Source of the DNA: Prevotellaceae bacterium | GTDB lineage: Bacteria; Bacteroidota; Bacteroidia; Bacteroidales; Bacteroidaceae | Direction of reading: 5' to 3' | Assembly: GCA_021153165.1 (NCBI GenBank) | Contig: JAGKTZ010000001.1 | Location: 1-64,000 of the forward strand | Length of the DNA: 64,000 bases | Shown: in pieces, positions 1 to 7,933 of the stretch | How positions within the stretch are numbered: the first letter of the stretch is position 1 | How the letters are laid out: each line of letters starts with the position of its first letter | Made by a program: the position numbers and the translations under genes | The notes under the pieces: model-generated | The model's database searches: none | Told to the model about the DNA's origin: nothing | The model's input: the letters and a program-made list of their open reading frames with translations, nothing else

Positions 1-84
1 CCAGCACCTCTTCAATTAAATATTATATTGGGGAGGTAAAATGAAAACTTTCCCACTTTTTTAAAACACAAAAACGCTACGTAA

Positions 85-1239
85 ATGTTTCCTGTTGATA
101 AATTTCAATCACTACACACACCATTCTATTATTATGATATTGCACTCCTTCGCAATACTTTGAATGCTGTAGTCGCAGAATCAAGGAAATATCCCAACTA
201 TCATGTACATTATGCTATTAAAGCTAATCATGACCCAAGACTTCTGTCGCTCATAGCCAGCTATGGTCTTGGAGCAGACTGTGTCAGTGGCGGCGAAATT
301 ATTGCTGCTATTCATGCAGGAATACCTGCTAGTAAAATTGTATATGCGGGTGTGGGAAAATCTGATAGAGAAATTGCCTTGGCCCTAGAGAACGAAATCG
401 GCTGTTTTAATGTTGAAAGTCTGGCAGAACTTCATGTTATCAACGAAATCGCCCTAACTATGAACAAAAGGGCATGTGTAGCTTTTCGCGTAAACCCAGA
501 CGTAGACGCACATACACACGAAAAAATCACCACTGGACTGAGCGAAAATAAATTTGGTATCTCACTGGCACATCTATCTAAAGCTGTAACAGAAGCACAA
601 CGATTAAGTGCTATCGATTTGGTCGGTCTGCATTTTCATATCGGTTCTCAAATAGAACACATGCATGTATTCCAAACATTATGCGATCGCATCAATACGA
701 TTGTGGATCAGCTAAAAGACGAAGTGGGGGTACTGAAAAGCATAAACGTAGGCGGAGGGCTTGGTGTTGATTATCGTCATCCTTTAGAGCACCCCCTACC
801 CGATTTTGCAAACTATTTTCATACATTCTATTCTAATCTACGTCTACCGCAAGAGATAGAAATCCATTTCGAGTTGGGTCGGTCTATTATTTGTCAATGT
901 GGCCACCTTATTTCACGTGTACTTTATGTCAAAGAGGGCGAGGCAAAGAAATTTATTATTCTCGATGCTGGTATGAACGACTTGATACGCCCTGCCATGT
1001 ATGGTGCACGTCATCATATCACCCATCTAACAGCTCCCGATAACCCCAAGAGAGAAATATACGATATCGTTGGACCTATCTGTGAAAGTAGTGATATCTT
1101 TGCTATAGCGGAGCAATTTCCATTTACTAAACGAGGCGACTTATTAGCCATCCATTCTGCAGGTGCTTATGGTCAGTCTATGGCCTCTGGCTACAACAGC
1201 CGCCCCCTAGCACCAGCGATTTATTCGGAGGAGTTATAA
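85..1239 (+). CDS. lysA: Diaminopimelate decarboxylase (LysA)
   Basis: PLP enzyme of the alanine-racemase-fold decarboxylase family; removes CO2 from meso-diaminopimelate to give lysine, the last step of lysine synthesis in the cytoplasm. Visible motifs: the PLP lysine in HYAIKAN (K46), the HIGSQ block, the glycine loop NVGGGLGVDY that binds the PLP phosphate, the CESSD block holding the active-site cysteine of diaminopimelate decarboxylases, and the C-terminal GAYGQSMASGYN block. CESSD separates it from the carboxynorspermidine enzyme at 56.9 kb. The 384 aa length is slightly short but complete for Bacteroidales. The ATG start leaves a full N-terminal barrel strand (TPFYYYD). A tiny SD-preceded reading frame (MKTFPLF, 41-64) lies just upstream. 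In relatives lysA follows an aspartokinase gene, which would lie before the window. Confidence 0.95.
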   Translation: MFPVDKFQSLHTPFYYYDIALLRNTLNAVVAESRKYPNYHVHYAIKANHDPRLLSLIASYGLGADCVSGGEIIAAIHAGIPASKIVYAGVGKSDREIALALENEIGCFNVESLAELHVINEIALTMNKRACVAFRVNPDVDAHTHEKITTGLSENKFGISLAHLSKAVTEAQRLSAIDLVGLHFHIGSQIEHMHVFQTLCDRINTIVDQLKDEVGVLKSINVGGGLGVDYRHPLEHPLPDFANYFHTFYSNLRLPQEIEIHFELGRSIICQCGHLISRVLYVKEGEAKKFIILDAGMNDLIRPAMYGARHHITHLTAPDNPKREIYDIVGPICESSDIFAIAEQFPFTKRGDLLAIHSAGAYGQSMASGYNSRPLAPAIYSEEL

Positions 1240-1267
1240 GTATTAATTATAACAATAATATAATCCG

Positions 1268-1300
1268 ACTATGAAGAAAATTATACCTCATAGTTTGTTT
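1268..1300 (+). terminator. Rho-independent terminator after lysA
   Basis: Perfect inverted arms ACTATGA (1268-1274) and TCATAGT (1288-1294), followed by the T-rich run TTGTTTATTTAT. It lies 29 bp after the lysA stop. Confidence 0.55.
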
Positions 1301-1580
1301 ATTTATAATAATGTATGCTCTGTATAAGCCGTATGCAATTATTCTACTCTTCAATATTATCTCAGGCTTTTCCTAAATAAATTCGATAATGTTTAATTTC
1401 TCTAACTTTTTTGGAAAGGGAACTTTAAACAATTAAGATGGGAGTCATTGGCTTGGGTGTATATCAATAACATTGAACGATTAGAGTGGAATTTGCTATA
1501 AGTTTAGGAAATGAATGTCTTGAGGGGGTAAAGTCTCAATTGACTTTAACTCCCACGTCATTAAAAAATAATCTAAAGCA

Positions 1581-1612
1581 CTTGATAGTCTGAAAGAAAT
1601 TTGCTAAATTTG
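1581..1612 (+). promoter_or_regulatory. Bacteroidetes-type promoter of tig
   Basis: CTTG at 1581-1584 (three of four bases of the TTTG -33 element), a 20-bp spacer, then a perfect TAnnTTTG -7 element, TAAATTTG, at 1605-1612. Transcription would begin near 1618-1620. The start overlaps the 11-mer GCATGCCAATT that is also found upstream of htpG. Confidence 0.65.
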
Positions 1613-1755
1613 CATGCCAATTTGCGATACAAGCAGTGGGTAGATAGCTCTAGCCCCTCGCAATGCAACATTTACTGAAATAAACAATATTAATAAATAG
1701 AGAGTCGGGGCAGTACAAAATGAACTGCTCACTCTGCTCAAAAAAACACAAAAAG

Positions 1756-3114
1756 ATGAATATTTCATTACAAAAGGTAGGCAATGTACAGGCTGAAATC
1801 ACAGTAAGCCTCGTAAAGGCAGACTATGAAGAAAACGTAAAGAAGACACTCAAAAACTTCTGCCAAAAGGCACAAATGCCTGGTTTCCGCCCTGGTAAGG
1901 TGCCCATGGGTATGGTCAAGAAGATGTATGGTGCACAAGCAAAAGCTGACGAAGTAAACAAGCTCTTGGGTGAATCTCTCATGAACTACATCCGTGAAAA
2001 CAACGTCAATATGCTCGGCGAACCTATGGCTTCTGAAAAGCAAGTGGCTCAAGATATCGAAACTCAAGATGACTTCGAATTCATCTTCGACGTAGCTTTG
2101 GCTCCTGAATTCACCGTAGAATGCACAGCTGCTGACAAGGTGGCTTACTATGACATCCAAGTGTCTGAAGAACAAGTGGAAGAACAAGTGAAGCAATTGG
2201 CACAACGTGGAGGTCATACTGAAAATGTAGAGACTTACTCAGATCGCGATATTGTACGTGGTGTGCTTGCAGAACTCGACGAAACTGGTATGCCTAAGGA
2301 AGGTGGCTTGCAAGTAGAAATGGCTTCTTTGATGCCAGCTTACTTCAAGAACGAAGAACAAAAGGCTCTCTTCGCAACTGCTAAGACTAACGATGTGATC
2401 ACTTTCTGCCCTGCTAAGGCTTATGAAGGTAGCGACGCTGAATTGGCTGCTCTCCTCAAGATTAAGAAGGAAGAAACTGCACAATACCAAGGCAATTTCT
2501 CATTCCAAGTAAATGAAATCAGCCACTTCGTAGCTGCAGAACTCAACCAAGAATTCTTCGACCAAGTATATGGCGAAGGTGCTGTGAAGAGCGAAGAAGA
2601 ATTTAAGAACAAGGTGAAGGAAAACCTCCAAAACCAATTCGTAGCTGACAGTGACTACAAGTTCTTGCTCGATGTACGTGCATACCTCGAAGAAAAGGTA
2701 GGTCAATTGGAATTCCCCGACGAAATGTTGAAGAAAATCATGTTGGCTAATAATGCTGACAAGGGCGAAGACTTCGTCAACGAAAACTATGACAAGAGCA
2801 TCGTAGAATTGAAGTGGCACTTGATTAAGGAACAATTGGTGAAGGCTAATGATATCAAGGTGAACGATGAAGATGTGAAGAAGACAGCTATCCAAGCTAC
2901 TCGCTTCCAATTCGCTCAATATGGTATGGCTAATATCCCCGATGAATACTTGGAACAATATGCTTCTGAAATGCTTAAGAAGAAGGAGCAAGTACAAGGC
3001 CTCGTAGAACGTTGCATTGACGAAAAACTTACTGCTGCACTCAAGAATGTTGTGACTTTGGAACACAAGTCAGTGACAGTAGAAGAATTCAACAAAATGT
3101 TTGAAAAGGCATAA
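1756..3114 (+). CDS. tig: Trigger factor, ribosome-associated chaperone
   Basis: Ribosome-bound chaperone that meets nascent chains at the exit tunnel. The N-terminal ribosome-binding domain carries the signature PGFRPGKVPMGMVKKMYG; a poorly conserved FKBP-like middle and a long helical C-terminal arm follow. An ATG at 1720 is in frame but adds a Cys/Lys-rich tail (MNCSLCSKKHKK) not expected in the family, so the ATG at 1756 (MNISLQK) is preferred, giving 451 aa, a normal length. Codon use is strongly biased (mostly GAA, AAG, CAA), as for a highly expressed gene. It precedes clpP-clpX, a common arrangement of these folding and proteolysis genes, but a terminator separates them. Confidence 0.95.
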   Translation: MNISLQKVGNVQAEITVSLVKADYEENVKKTLKNFCQKAQMPGFRPGKVPMGMVKKMYGAQAKADEVNKLLGESLMNYIRENNVNMLGEPMASEKQVAQDIETQDDFEFIFDVALAPEFTVECTAADKVAYYDIQVSEEQVEEQVKQLAQRGGHTENVETYSDRDIVRGVLAELDETGMPKEGGLQVEMASLMPAYFKNEEQKALFATAKTNDVITFCPAKAYEGSDAELAALLKIKKEETAQYQGNFSFQVNEISHFVAAELNQEFFDQVYGEGAVKSEEEFKNKVKENLQNQFVADSDYKFLLDVRAYLEEKVGQLEFPDEMLKKIMLANNADKGEDFVNENYDKSIVELKWHLIKEQLVKANDIKVNDEDVKKTAIQATRFQFAQYGMANIPDEYLEQYASEMLKKKEQVQGLVERCIDEKLTAALKNVVTLEHKSVTVEEFNKMFEKA

Positions 3115-3155
3115 TGACTGCAAATTCCGCATCATTAAAGCATTAATATAATCAA

Positions 3156-3194
3156 GGAGCGAGGGGAGTGAATATTTACACCTTCGCTCTTTTC
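3156..3194 (+). terminator. Terminator between tig and clpP
   Basis: GAGCGA (3157-3162) pairs with TCGCTC (3184-3189), with further GG/CC pairing inside, and the right arm runs directly into TCTTTTC. It should separate tig transcription from clpPX. Confidence 0.65.
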
Positions 3195-3238
3195 AACTAA
3201 TTTAAGCTAAAGTATTATTCTACAAAATACTATTCAAA

Positions 3239-3916
3239 ATGCTCAAAGATTTCAAGAAATTTGCTACAGCCAATCATGGCATCAACAGCATGGTATTGGA
3301 TGACGTCCTTAAAGCTCAGAGTCAATACCTCAACCCCTATATCCTCGAAGAAAGACAACTCAATGTCACACAAATGGATGTGTTCTCACGCTTGATGATG
3401 GACCGCATTATCTTCCTTGGTACACCCATCGATGATTATACTGCCAACACCCTTCAAGCCCAATTACTCTACCTTGACTCTTGCGACCCAGGCAAGGATA
3501 TTTCTATTTACATCAACTCTCCTGGAGGTTCAGTATATGCAGGTATGGGTATCTACGATACCATGCAATTCATCAACTGCGATGTAGCTACTATCTGTAC
3601 AGGTATGGCAGCTTCAATGGCAGCAGTTCTCTTGGTAGCAGGTCAGGAAGGTAAGCGTTCGGCATTGCCACATAGCCGAGTGATGATACATCAACCCCTG
3701 GGTGGAGTACAAGGGCAAGCCTCTGATATTGAGATTACTGCACGCGAAATTCAAAAGTTAAAGAAAGAACTTTACACTATCATCGCCGATCACTCACACA
3801 CCGATTTTGACAAAGTATGGGCAGATTCTGACCGCGACTATTGGATGACAGCCGACGAAGCTCAGGCTTATGGTATGATAGATAAAGTATTACGCAAGAA
3901 GACTAATGAAGAATAA
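3239..3916 (+). CDS. clpP: ATP-dependent Clp protease proteolytic subunit
   Basis: Serine peptidase (family S14) that forms the barrel of the ClpXP protease. The catalytic triad is visible: S126 in GMAASMA, H151 in MIHQP, and D200 in SDRDYWM. The oxyanion glycines are in NSPGGSVYAG. At 225 aa it is a normal length with a slightly long N-terminus (about 35 residues before the conserved YLNPYILEERQ), as in other Bacteroidales. It overlaps clpX by 11 bp, so the two subunits are probably translationally coupled. Confidence 0.97.
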   Translation: MLKDFKKFATANHGINSMVLDDVLKAQSQYLNPYILEERQLNVTQMDVFSRLMMDRIIFLGTPIDDYTANTLQAQLLYLDSCDPGKDISIYINSPGGSVYAGMGIYDTMQFINCDVATICTGMAASMAAVLLVAGQEGKRSALPHSRVMIHQPLGGVQGQASDIEITAREIQKLKKELYTIIADHSHTDFDKVWADSDRDYWMTADEAQAYGMIDKVLRKKTNEE

Positions 3917-5141
3917 AAACAAGAATAGATGTAGTTTTTGCGGTAGAAGCGAGGATGAAGTAGCCCTCCTTATAGCTGGACTCGAGGGTCATATCTGTAC
4001 CGATTGTGCCCGAGAAGCTGGTAGAGTGGTCGAAGAAGCCTTTCAATACAGCAAACGAACTGCAGCCAAGAATAACGAAAACCTTGACCTAAATAATATA
4101 CCTAAGCCCAAGGATATTAAGGAATACCTGGACCAGTATATTATTGGTCAGGAGGCAGCTAAGCGTCATCTTGCAGTAGCTGTTTACAACCACTATAAGC
4201 GCTTGGGACAAGCCAAAGGTGAGACTGATGATGTAGAAATCGAAAAGTCCAATATCATCATGGTAGGGTCGACAGGTACAGGCAAGACCCTCTTGGCACG
4301 AACTATTGCAAAGCTATTGAAAGTCCCCTTCACTATCGTCGATGCTACTGTATTCACAGAAGCAGGTTATGTGGGTGAGGACGTAGAAAGTATCCTTTCA
4401 CGCTTACTTCAAGTGGCAGAATATGATGTCAAAGCAGCCGAGAGAGGTATAGTATTTATCGACGAAATAGATAAAATAGCACGTAAAAGTGATAACCCCT
4501 CTATCACAAGAGATGTCAGTGGCGAAGGTGTACAGCAAGGTATGTTGAAACTGCTCGAAGGTAGCATAGTCAATGTACCCCCCAAGGGTGGACGAAAGCA
4601 TCCAGACCAAGACTATATCCAGGTCAATACCAAAGATATCCTCTTCATCTGTGGAGGTGCATTCGATGGTATTGAAAAGAAGATTGCTCAGCGCCTAAAT
4701 ACCCACGTCGTAGGCTTCGATTCAGTGCAAAACTTGCAAAAGATTGATCCCACAGATTTGATGCAATACATCAAGCCTCAGGACCTCAAATCTTTCGGTC
4801 TAATACCCGAAATCATCGGTCGTCTACCAGCTTTGACCTACCTCTTACCCTTGGACCGCGAGGCATTGAAGAATATCCTCACACAACCCAAGAATGCCAT
4901 TGTCAAACAGTACGAGAAACTCTTTGCAATGGATGGGGTAGAATTGCATTTTGAAGAAGATGCATTAGATTTTATCGTAGACAAAGCCAATGAATATAAG
5001 CTCGGCGCACGAGGACTTCGCTCTATCACAGAAAGCATCATGATGGAAGCAATGTACGAAATACCTTCATCACGCAAGAAGCAATTCAAAGTAACACGTG
5101 AATACGCAGAGACTCACCTTGAAAAGCATTTGAACAACTAA
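3906..5141 (+). CDS. clpX: ATP-dependent Clp protease ATPase subunit ClpX
   Basis: AAA+ unfoldase that recognises substrates and feeds them to ClpP. The N-terminal zinc-binding domain has the C4 pattern C9, C12, C31, C34. Walker A is GSTGTGKT (121-128), Walker B is [10 protein letters not shown], and the sensor-2 GARGLR is near the C-terminus. The ClpP-docking loop sits near [12 protein letters not shown]. Length 411 aa is typical. The start overlaps the end of clpP in a different frame, a normal operon junction. A strong hairpin follows at 5177. Confidence 0.97.
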   Translation: MKNKNKNRCSFCGRSEDEVALLIAGLEGHICTDCAREAGRVVEEAFQYSKRTAAKNNENLDLNNIPKPKDIKEYLDQYIIGQEAAKRHLAVAVYNHYKRLGQAKGETDDVEIEKSNIIMVGSTGTGKTLLARTIAKLLKVPFTIVDATVFTEAGYVGEDVESILSRLLQVAEYDVKAAERGIVFIDEIDKIARKSDNPSITRDVSGEGVQQGMLKLLEGSIVNVPPKGGRKHPDQDYIQVNTKDILFICGGAFDGIEKKIAQRLNTHVVGFDSVQNLQKIDPTDLMQYIKPQDLKSFGLIPEIIGRLPALTYLLPLDREALKNILTQPKNAIVKQYEKLFAMDGVELHFEEDALDFIVDKANEYKLGARGLRSITESIMMEAMYEIPSSRKKQFKVTREYAETHLEKHLNN

Positions 5142-5176
5142 AAAGGCAGTTACGCATAATCATCATACAAGTAAAA

Positions 5177-5209
5177 ATAAGTCCCGCTGACACTATCTGT
5201 GGGACTTAT
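5177..5209. terminator. Bidirectional terminator between clpX and the lipid kinase gene
   Basis: Perfect 9-bp arms ATAAGTCCC (5177-5185) and GGGACTTAT (5201-5209). Read on the minus strand the hairpin is followed by a T-rich run (TTTTTAC); on the plus strand only by ATATTATTTG. It lies between two convergent genes and could stop both transcripts. Confidence 0.65.
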
Positions 5210-5341
5210 ATATTATTTGTGCGTAAGTAAATAGTATTCAAATTAAAGCAAGGGATGATTTGAACTGCAAAAAGCACTGTTCAAGCTAAAGCAAAGGAAT
5301 ATTTGGATATGAAAAAGCCATTATTTCTGACCTATACGGCA

Positions 5342-6313
5342 TTATTTCTTATGCTTCACATCAAGGATTTCAAGGCAGATATCCGCTAAATTCTTCAAGG
5401 CCTTACGACCTTCCTCCCTGATTGACAATTCTTCTACCAATGGAGTTACTACACGGAATTTACCCTTGATTAGCTCGACTGTAATTTCCTTACCCATCAC
5501 AAAAGGGTCGCCATCACAATGGACAGCTCCATCAGTAGGGCGAGTAATCTTTATTTTAGAAGACTTCATTACCTTGACATGAGGATTCTTGTGTAATGAC
5601 TTGGTAAACATCTGCATTAGCACAAGGGCAGATTCAATCGTATAGAAAGGCTCCATGATAATCACGTCCATCAACCCATCTTCCATCGAGGCCAAAGGAG
5701 CAATATACGCATTATTACCATATTGCGAAGCATTGGCACATGCTATGAGGAAAGCTTCAAGTTTTTCAGAATGATCGTCGAATTCTATGGTATACTTCTC
5801 TGATTTATAGCGCACTCCCTCTCGCAAAGTATTTTCCACATAGGATAAAAATCCGCGCTTACCACCTTCAGCAAACTTCTTGCTTACAAAAGCATCAAAA
5901 CCTACACCACAAGTGCAAAAGAAGGGTTTGTCGTTTATTTTACCATAATCCAAATTGCTGATATTGCAGGTATTGATGATGTCGATATTACGCTTCACAT
6001 TGAGTGGAATTTGCAAATGACGAGCTAATCCATTGCCAGAGCCACAAGGGATAATACCCAGTGCTGCAGAGGTTTGCACTACAGAACGGGCCACTTCATT
6101 AATCGTACCATCCCCACCCACAGCCACAATGATATCCACACCCGATTCTGCAGCTTCGAGTGCTAATTCAGTGGCATGTCCAGCATATTCTGTGTAGACA
6201 ACGCTATGGTCAAATTTCTCCTTGTCCAGGTATTTGTCTATAGCACTTACTATATTTTTCTTATTGTTTGTGCCTGAAATTGGATTGACTATGAACAGGA
6301 TTTTCTTCTTCAT
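5342..6313 (-). CDS. YegS/BmrU-type lipid kinase (DAGK catalytic family)
   Basis: Cytoplasmic or membrane-peripheral kinase of the diacylglycerol/sphingosine kinase superfamily. The N-terminus has VNPISGT and the nucleotide-binding AVGGDGTINEVA, with the typical later PCGSGNGLARHL block. Length 323 aa fits the family. The physiological lipid cannot be told from sequence: diacylglycerol, ceramide and sphinganine are all possible. It is transcribed divergently from serine palmitoyltransferase across 240 bp, which makes a sphingoid substrate an attractive inference. A -7 element TAATTTTG is present on this strand at 6349-6356. Confidence 0.85.
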   Translation of the reverse strand: MKKKILFIVNPISGTNNKKNIVSAIDKYLDKEKFDHSVVYTEYAGHATELALEAAESGVDIIVAVGGDGTINEVARSVVQTSAALGIIPCGSGNGLARHLQIPLNVKRNIDIINTCNISNLDYGKINDKPFFCTCGVGFDAFVSKKFAEGGKRGFLSYVENTLREGVRYKSEKYTIEFDDHSEKLEAFLIACANASQYGNNAYIAPLASMEDGLMDVIIMEPFYTIESALVLMQMFTKSLHKNPHVKVMKSSKIKITRPTDGAVHCDGDPFVMGKEITVELIKGKFRVVTPLVEELSIREEGRKALKNLADICLEILDVKHKK

Positions 6314-6348
6314 TTCTTTCTGCTCTCAATGTATTGGTCTTCTATTTG

Positions 6349-6356
6349 CAAAATTA
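6349..6356 (-). promoter_or_regulatory. Predicted -7 element for the lipid kinase gene
   Basis: TAATTTTG read on the minus strand, a perfect TAnnTTTG match 36 bp before the start codon. A TTTG lies 23 bp further upstream (6380-6383), a few bases beyond the usual spacing. Confidence 0.45.
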
Positions 6357-6470
6357 CAATATTTTTCGATTATACATCTCAAAATTAGATATTCAAACGC
6401 TGAAGAAACATTAATTTCCCCCAAAAAACTTTTTATAGTACGCATTTTGTTTATAAATGAGTATTAGTGG

Positions 6471-6501
6471 TTGGTGTAATAAAAAAAATGCAGTAACTTT
6501 G
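6471..6501 (+). promoter_or_regulatory. Predicted promoter of the serine palmitoyltransferase gene
   Basis: TTGG at 6471-6474 as a weak -33 element, a 19-bp spacer, then TAACTTTG (perfect TAnnTTTG) at 6494-6501. Transcription would start about 45 nt before the ATG at 6554. Confidence 0.55.
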
Positions 6502-6553
6502 CGTGCGCAAATTGTGAAAATATACATATAGAACACAAAATAAATAAAAATCT

Positions 6554-7744
6554 ATGGGATTACTCCAAGATAAATTATCAAGATACACCTTGCCACAAAA
6601 GTATAAGGAACTAGGCCTTTACCCTTACTTCCGTGAAATCGAAGGTATGCAAGGTACTGAAGTAGAAATGGGTCGTAAAAACGTCCTTATGTTTGGTTCA
6701 AATGCCTATACAGGTTTGACTGGTCACCCCCGAGTGATTCAAGCTGGTATCGAGGCTATGCAAAAGTATGGTTCAGGTTGTGCAGGTTCACGTTTCCTGA
6801 ATGGTACGTTAGACTTGCATGTGCAATTGGAGAAAGAATTGGCTGAATTCGTAGGTAAGGATGAAGCCCTTTGCTTCTCAACTGGTTTCACAGTCAATTC
6901 GGGTGTCATCCCATCACTTGTAGGTCGTCAGGACTATATCATTTGTGACGACCGCGACCATGCATCTATTGTTGATGGACGTAGACTTTCGATGGCTACA
7001 TGCTTGAAATACAAGCACAATGATATGGCAGACCTAGAAGCACAATTGCAAAAGTGTAAGCCAGAATCAGTCAAATTAATTATTGTCGACGGTGTATTCT
7101 CAATGGAAGGTGATTTGCCCGACCTTCCCAAAATCGTAGAACTCAAGCACAAGTACAATGCTACGATTATGGTAGATGAAGCTCATGGTTTGGGTGTATT
7201 TGGTAAAAATGGTCGAGGAGTTTGTGACCACTTTGGTTTGACTGATGAAGTCGACCTCATTATGGGTACTTTCAGCAAGTCAATGGCTTCTATCGGAGGT
7301 TTTATTGCCGCAGATTTCAGCATTACCAACTGGCTCCGTCATAATGCCCGTACATATATATTCAGTGCTTCAAATACCCCTGCAGCTACTGCATGTGCAC
7401 TCGAAGCATTGCATATTCTCCAAGAAGAGCCCGAACGCATCGAAGCCTTGTGGGATGTAACAAATTATGCACTGAAAAAATTCCGTGAAGCAGGTTTTGA
7501 AATAGGAGAAACTGAATCACCCATTATTCCACTTTATGTTCGTGACCCAGACAAGACTTTCATTGCTACAGCTAGAGCTTTTGAAGAAGGTGTATTTATC
7601 AACCCCGTAATACCTCCAGCTTGTGCGCCCCAAGATACTTTGGTACGCGTAGCACTGATGGCTACTCATACACATGAGCAAGTGGACCGCGCAGTTGCAG
7701 CACTCAAAAAGGTTTTTGTGGAACTTGAAATCATCAAGGACTAA
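6554..7744 (+). CDS. spt: Serine palmitoyltransferase (alpha-oxoamine synthase family)
   Basis: PLP enzyme that condenses serine with a fatty acyl-CoA to 3-ketosphinganine, the first step of sphingolipid synthesis in Bacteroidales. Motifs: the stacking histidine H136 in CDDRDHAS, D208 and H211 in MVDEAHGLGVFG, and the PLP lysine K242 in GTFSKSMASIGGF. The N-terminus (MGLLQDKLSRYTLPQKYKELGLYPYFREIEG, in parts) and the block LMFGSNAYTGLTGHPRV closely resemble the Bacteroides enzyme rather than BioF or Kbl, and no biotin genes are nearby. Length 396 aa is standard. It is followed by a strong terminator, so it is monocistronic and faces away from the lipid kinase. Confidence 0.88.
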   Translation: MGLLQDKLSRYTLPQKYKELGLYPYFREIEGMQGTEVEMGRKNVLMFGSNAYTGLTGHPRVIQAGIEAMQKYGSGCAGSRFLNGTLDLHVQLEKELAEFVGKDEALCFSTGFTVNSGVIPSLVGRQDYIICDDRDHASIVDGRRLSMATCLKYKHNDMADLEAQLQKCKPESVKLIIVDGVFSMEGDLPDLPKIVELKHKYNATIMVDEAHGLGVFGKNGRGVCDHFGLTDEVDLIMGTFSKSMASIGGFIAADFSITNWLRHNARTYIFSASNTPAATACALEALHILQEEPERIEALWDVTNYALKKFREAGFEIGETESPIIPLYVRDPDKTFIATARAFEEGVFINPVIPPACAPQDTLVRVALMATHTHEQVDRAVAALKKVFVELEIIKD

Positions 7745-7764
7745 TCCCAAATACATTAAAATAG

Positions 7765-7799
7765 AAGCCTAAACCTCGACAGAAGTTTAGGCTTTTTTA
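7765..7799 (+). terminator. Rho-independent terminator after serine palmitoyltransferase
   Basis: 10-bp arms AAGCCTAAAC (7765-7774) and GTTTAGGCTT (7785-7794), followed by a T-run. The hairpin begins 21 bp after the stop codon. Confidence 0.85.
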
Positions 7800-7840
7800 T
7801 GCTCTTAATTGTGTTTGAAAAAAGTTCAATACTTTTTAAA

Positions 7841-7897
7841 ACGAGACGTCGCAAAATTTAAAAAACATTAGACCTTTTTTCAACGAGACGTCGCAAA
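7841..7897. repeat. Intergenic repeat, two copies of ACGAGACGTCGCAAA
   Basis: ACGAGACGTCGCAAA occurs at 7841-7855 and again at 7883-7897, 42 bp apart. Between them at 7860-7880 is a 21-bp stretch with core CATTAGACC flanked by A and T runs; the same 21 bases recur at 52402-52422. It lies between two convergent genes and belongs to the dispersed family also seen near 18.2, 31.6 and 52.4 kb. Confidence 0.7.
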
Positions 7898-7933
7898 GTT
7901 CAACTAGCGACATTGGGGTCTAAACCGAATGGA

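Larger units (their letters stand above)
1240..1755. other. AT-rich gap between lysA and tig with hairpins and the tig promoter
   Basis: I see no gene here. Besides the lysA terminator it holds a strong hairpin with arms TAAAGTC (1529-1535) and GACTTTA (1542-1548), extended by a G run on the left and a C-rich stretch on the right. It has no T-run, so it is not an obvious terminator. The tig promoter follows. The roughly 135-nt tig leader has GCCCC at 1653-1657 able to pair with GGGGC at 1707-1711 just before the coding region. Confidence 0.5.

Noticed and set aside
1..19. Last codons (QHLFN, stop at 17-19) of a gene upstream of lysA, perhaps aspartokinase.
   Set aside because: Five codons are too few to support any assignment, although lysC-lysA adjacency is common in relatives.
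1720..1755. Earlier ATG for tig giving a Cys/Lys-rich tail.
   Set aside because: The family starts at MNISLQK; the added residues are not expected on trigger factors.
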